A DNA stretch of 7,690 nucleotides from Pseudomonadales bacterium (GTDB taxonomy: Bacteria; Pseudomonadota; Gammaproteobacteria; Pseudomonadales; Azotimanducaceae): contig SKXG01000028.1 in NCBI GenBank assembly GCA_007128525.1, forward strand, positions 1 through 7,690. Reading direction: 5' to 3'. A model generated the notes under the pieces. The model ran no database searches. It was not told where the DNA came from and saw only the letters and a program-made list of their open reading frames with translations. The stretch's first letter is position 1. Each line of letters starts with the position of its first letter. The translations under genes and the position numbers were made by a program. This document shows, piece after piece, positions 6,891 through 7,690 of the stretch.

Positions 6891-7690
6891 TCAGCTGCCG
6901 TGCGAGCCACCCGCAGATGAGTCAGCAGGCTGCTTCTTGCCACGCCCGGACGTTGTCCCTTCGCCACTCTTCGCTCTGGAGTTGGCTTTGGCTCCCGGGC
7001 CGGCTTTGGCTTTCGTCTTGGCTTTTGCCCTGGTCTTGCTTTTGGCTTTAGCTTTTGTCTTGGCTTTTGTCTTGGCTTTCGCCTTAGTCTTGGCCTTGGG
7101 TCGGGAACTACCTTTAGCGTCAATCACCCAGCGGCCATCTTTGTAGTAGGCCGCCCAGCCGGTGGGCTTGCCGTCAACTTCACTGACCACATACTGCTCT
7201 TTGCTCTTGCGGCTGAATCGCACCGACGTCGGATTGTCCTGATCATCGGTTTCAGGTGCTTCCAGCAGATACCGGAATTTCGGATCCAGCTCATTGGCAT
7301 GCGGCTTCAATTCGCTGACCAGTGGTGCCCGCGTTTCCCGATGCTTGGGGAACTGGCTGGCCGCCAGGAAGATGCCGGCTGCACCGTCTCGCAACACATA
7401 GTGATCATCGACTTTGGCGCACTTCAGCTCTGGCATGGGAACGGGATCGGCTTTAGGCGGCGCTGGCTCACCATTACGTAGCAGCTTGCGGGTATTCTTG
7501 CACTCGTTGTTGGTGCAGCCGAAGTACTTGCCAAATCGGCCGGATTTGAGCTGCATGTCAGAGCCACACTTGTCGCATTCGATTACCGGCCCGTCGTAGC
7601 CCTTGATTCGGAACTCACCGGCCTCAACCTCAAAACCGTCGCAATCCGGATTGTTGCCACAGATGTGCAGCTTGCGCTTCTCGTCGACCA
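6891..7690 (-). CDS. topA: DNA topoisomerase I, C-terminal part (5' end missing)
   Basis: The last 265 or so residues of type IA topoisomerase TopA are present; the Toprim and catalytic tyrosine domains lie beyond the window edge. The enzyme relaxes negative supercoils behind RNA polymerase. Counting from the first full codon (7688), C10-x5-C16 is the second half of one zinc finger, and C38-xx-C41 with C58-x4-C63 ([11 protein letters not shown]) is a complete C4 finger. Next comes a C-terminal repeat-type domain containing [17 protein letters not shown] and [18 protein letters not shown], then [20 protein letters not shown] and [17 protein letters not shown], all familiar from pseudomonad-type TopA. 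The protein ends in a lysine-rich tail of about 70 residues. The zinc and repeat domains bind single-stranded DNA and help strand passage. Identification is secure. Confidence 0.95.
   Translation of the reverse strand, partial: VDEKRKLHICGNNPDCDGFEVEAGEFRIKGYDGPVIECDKCGSDMQLKSGRFGKYFGCTNNECKNTRKLLRNGEPAPPKADPVPMPELKCAKVDDHYVLRDGAAGIFLAASQFPKHRETRAPLVSELKPHANELDPKFRYLLEAPETDDQDNPTSVRFSRKSKEQYVVSEVDGKPTGWAAYYKDGRWVIDAKGSSRPKAKTKAKAKTKAKTKAKAKSKTRAKAKTKAKAGPGAKANSRAKSGEGTTSGRGKKQPADSSAGGSHGS
7002..7097 (-). repeat. Alternating basic/small-residue repeat in the TopA tail
   Basis: Thirty-two codons encode a strict two-residue pattern: a basic residue (15 Lys, 1 Arg) at every odd position and Ala, Thr or Ser at every even one. 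At the DNA level this is an imperfect 6-bp repeat. Ala uses GCC, GCG, GCT and GCA, Thr uses ACT, ACA, ACC and ACG, and Lys uses both codons; only one 12-base unit is nearly duplicated in tandem. The pattern is conserved better in protein than in DNA. Such tails resemble histone H1-like bacterial proteins and probably contact DNA or RNA. Confidence 0.85.

Noticed and set aside
6829..7146. Plus-strand frame rich in Leu, Ala and Val that looks like a membrane protein
   Set aside because: It is the complement of the Lys/Ala tail repeat of topA; the hydrophobic periodicity is a by-product of that repeat.

Overview
The window reads as a chromosomal housekeeping segment from a gammaproteobacterium of fairly high GC content. 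I base this on gene content and order. The run of mfd, a csiV-like gene, an S-methyl-5'-thioinosine phosphorylase gene, lexA and topA resembles the Pseudomonas aeruginosa region around PA3002-PA3011 as I recall it. The proteins are also of gammaproteobacterial type: LexA matches Escherichia coli LexA in length and catalytic numbering, and its operators are of the CTG-N10-CAG type. I cannot name the genus. There are no RNA genes, insertion sequences, CRISPR arrays or phage genes, and no gene-free stretch longer than about 100 bases.

Layout. Bases 1-2852 (+) hold the 3' four fifths of mfd, the transcription-repair coupling factor. It is followed after 16 bp by a csiV-like gene (2869-3924, +) for an exported protein with a peptidoglycan-related family assignment. 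Converging on it is a two-gene minus-strand unit: hpt, a 6-oxopurine phosphoribosyltransferase (5268 to 4672), then the thioinosine phosphorylase (4672 to 3941). The stop of the first and the start of the second share one base. A 71-bp divergent gap (5269-5339) separates hpt from lexA (5340-5948, +) and carries two LexA operators. After about 100 bp come a small zinc-binding GFA/CENP-V-type protein (6050-6502, +) and, 4 bp on, a four-helix membrane protein with a likely TTG start (6507-6857, +). Converging on these is the 3' end of topA (7690 to 6891, -), which encodes the C-terminal zinc and repeat domains of topoisomerase I plus a strictly alternating basic tail.

How the genes work together. 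Three genes concern DNA and transcription: mfd (stalled RNA polymerase and repair), lexA (SOS control) and topA (removal of negative supercoils). The hpt and phosphorylase pair forms a short salvage route. The phosphorylase would release hypoxanthine from methylthioinosine, a product of methylthioadenosine deamination, and Hpt would turn hypoxanthine into IMP. Because the divergent gap is so short, the promoter of this pair must lie on or beside the LexA operators, so SOS control of purine salvage is the most testable idea here. I see no clearly new multi-gene system. The least understood items are the GFA-like and membrane-protein pair and the TopA tail.
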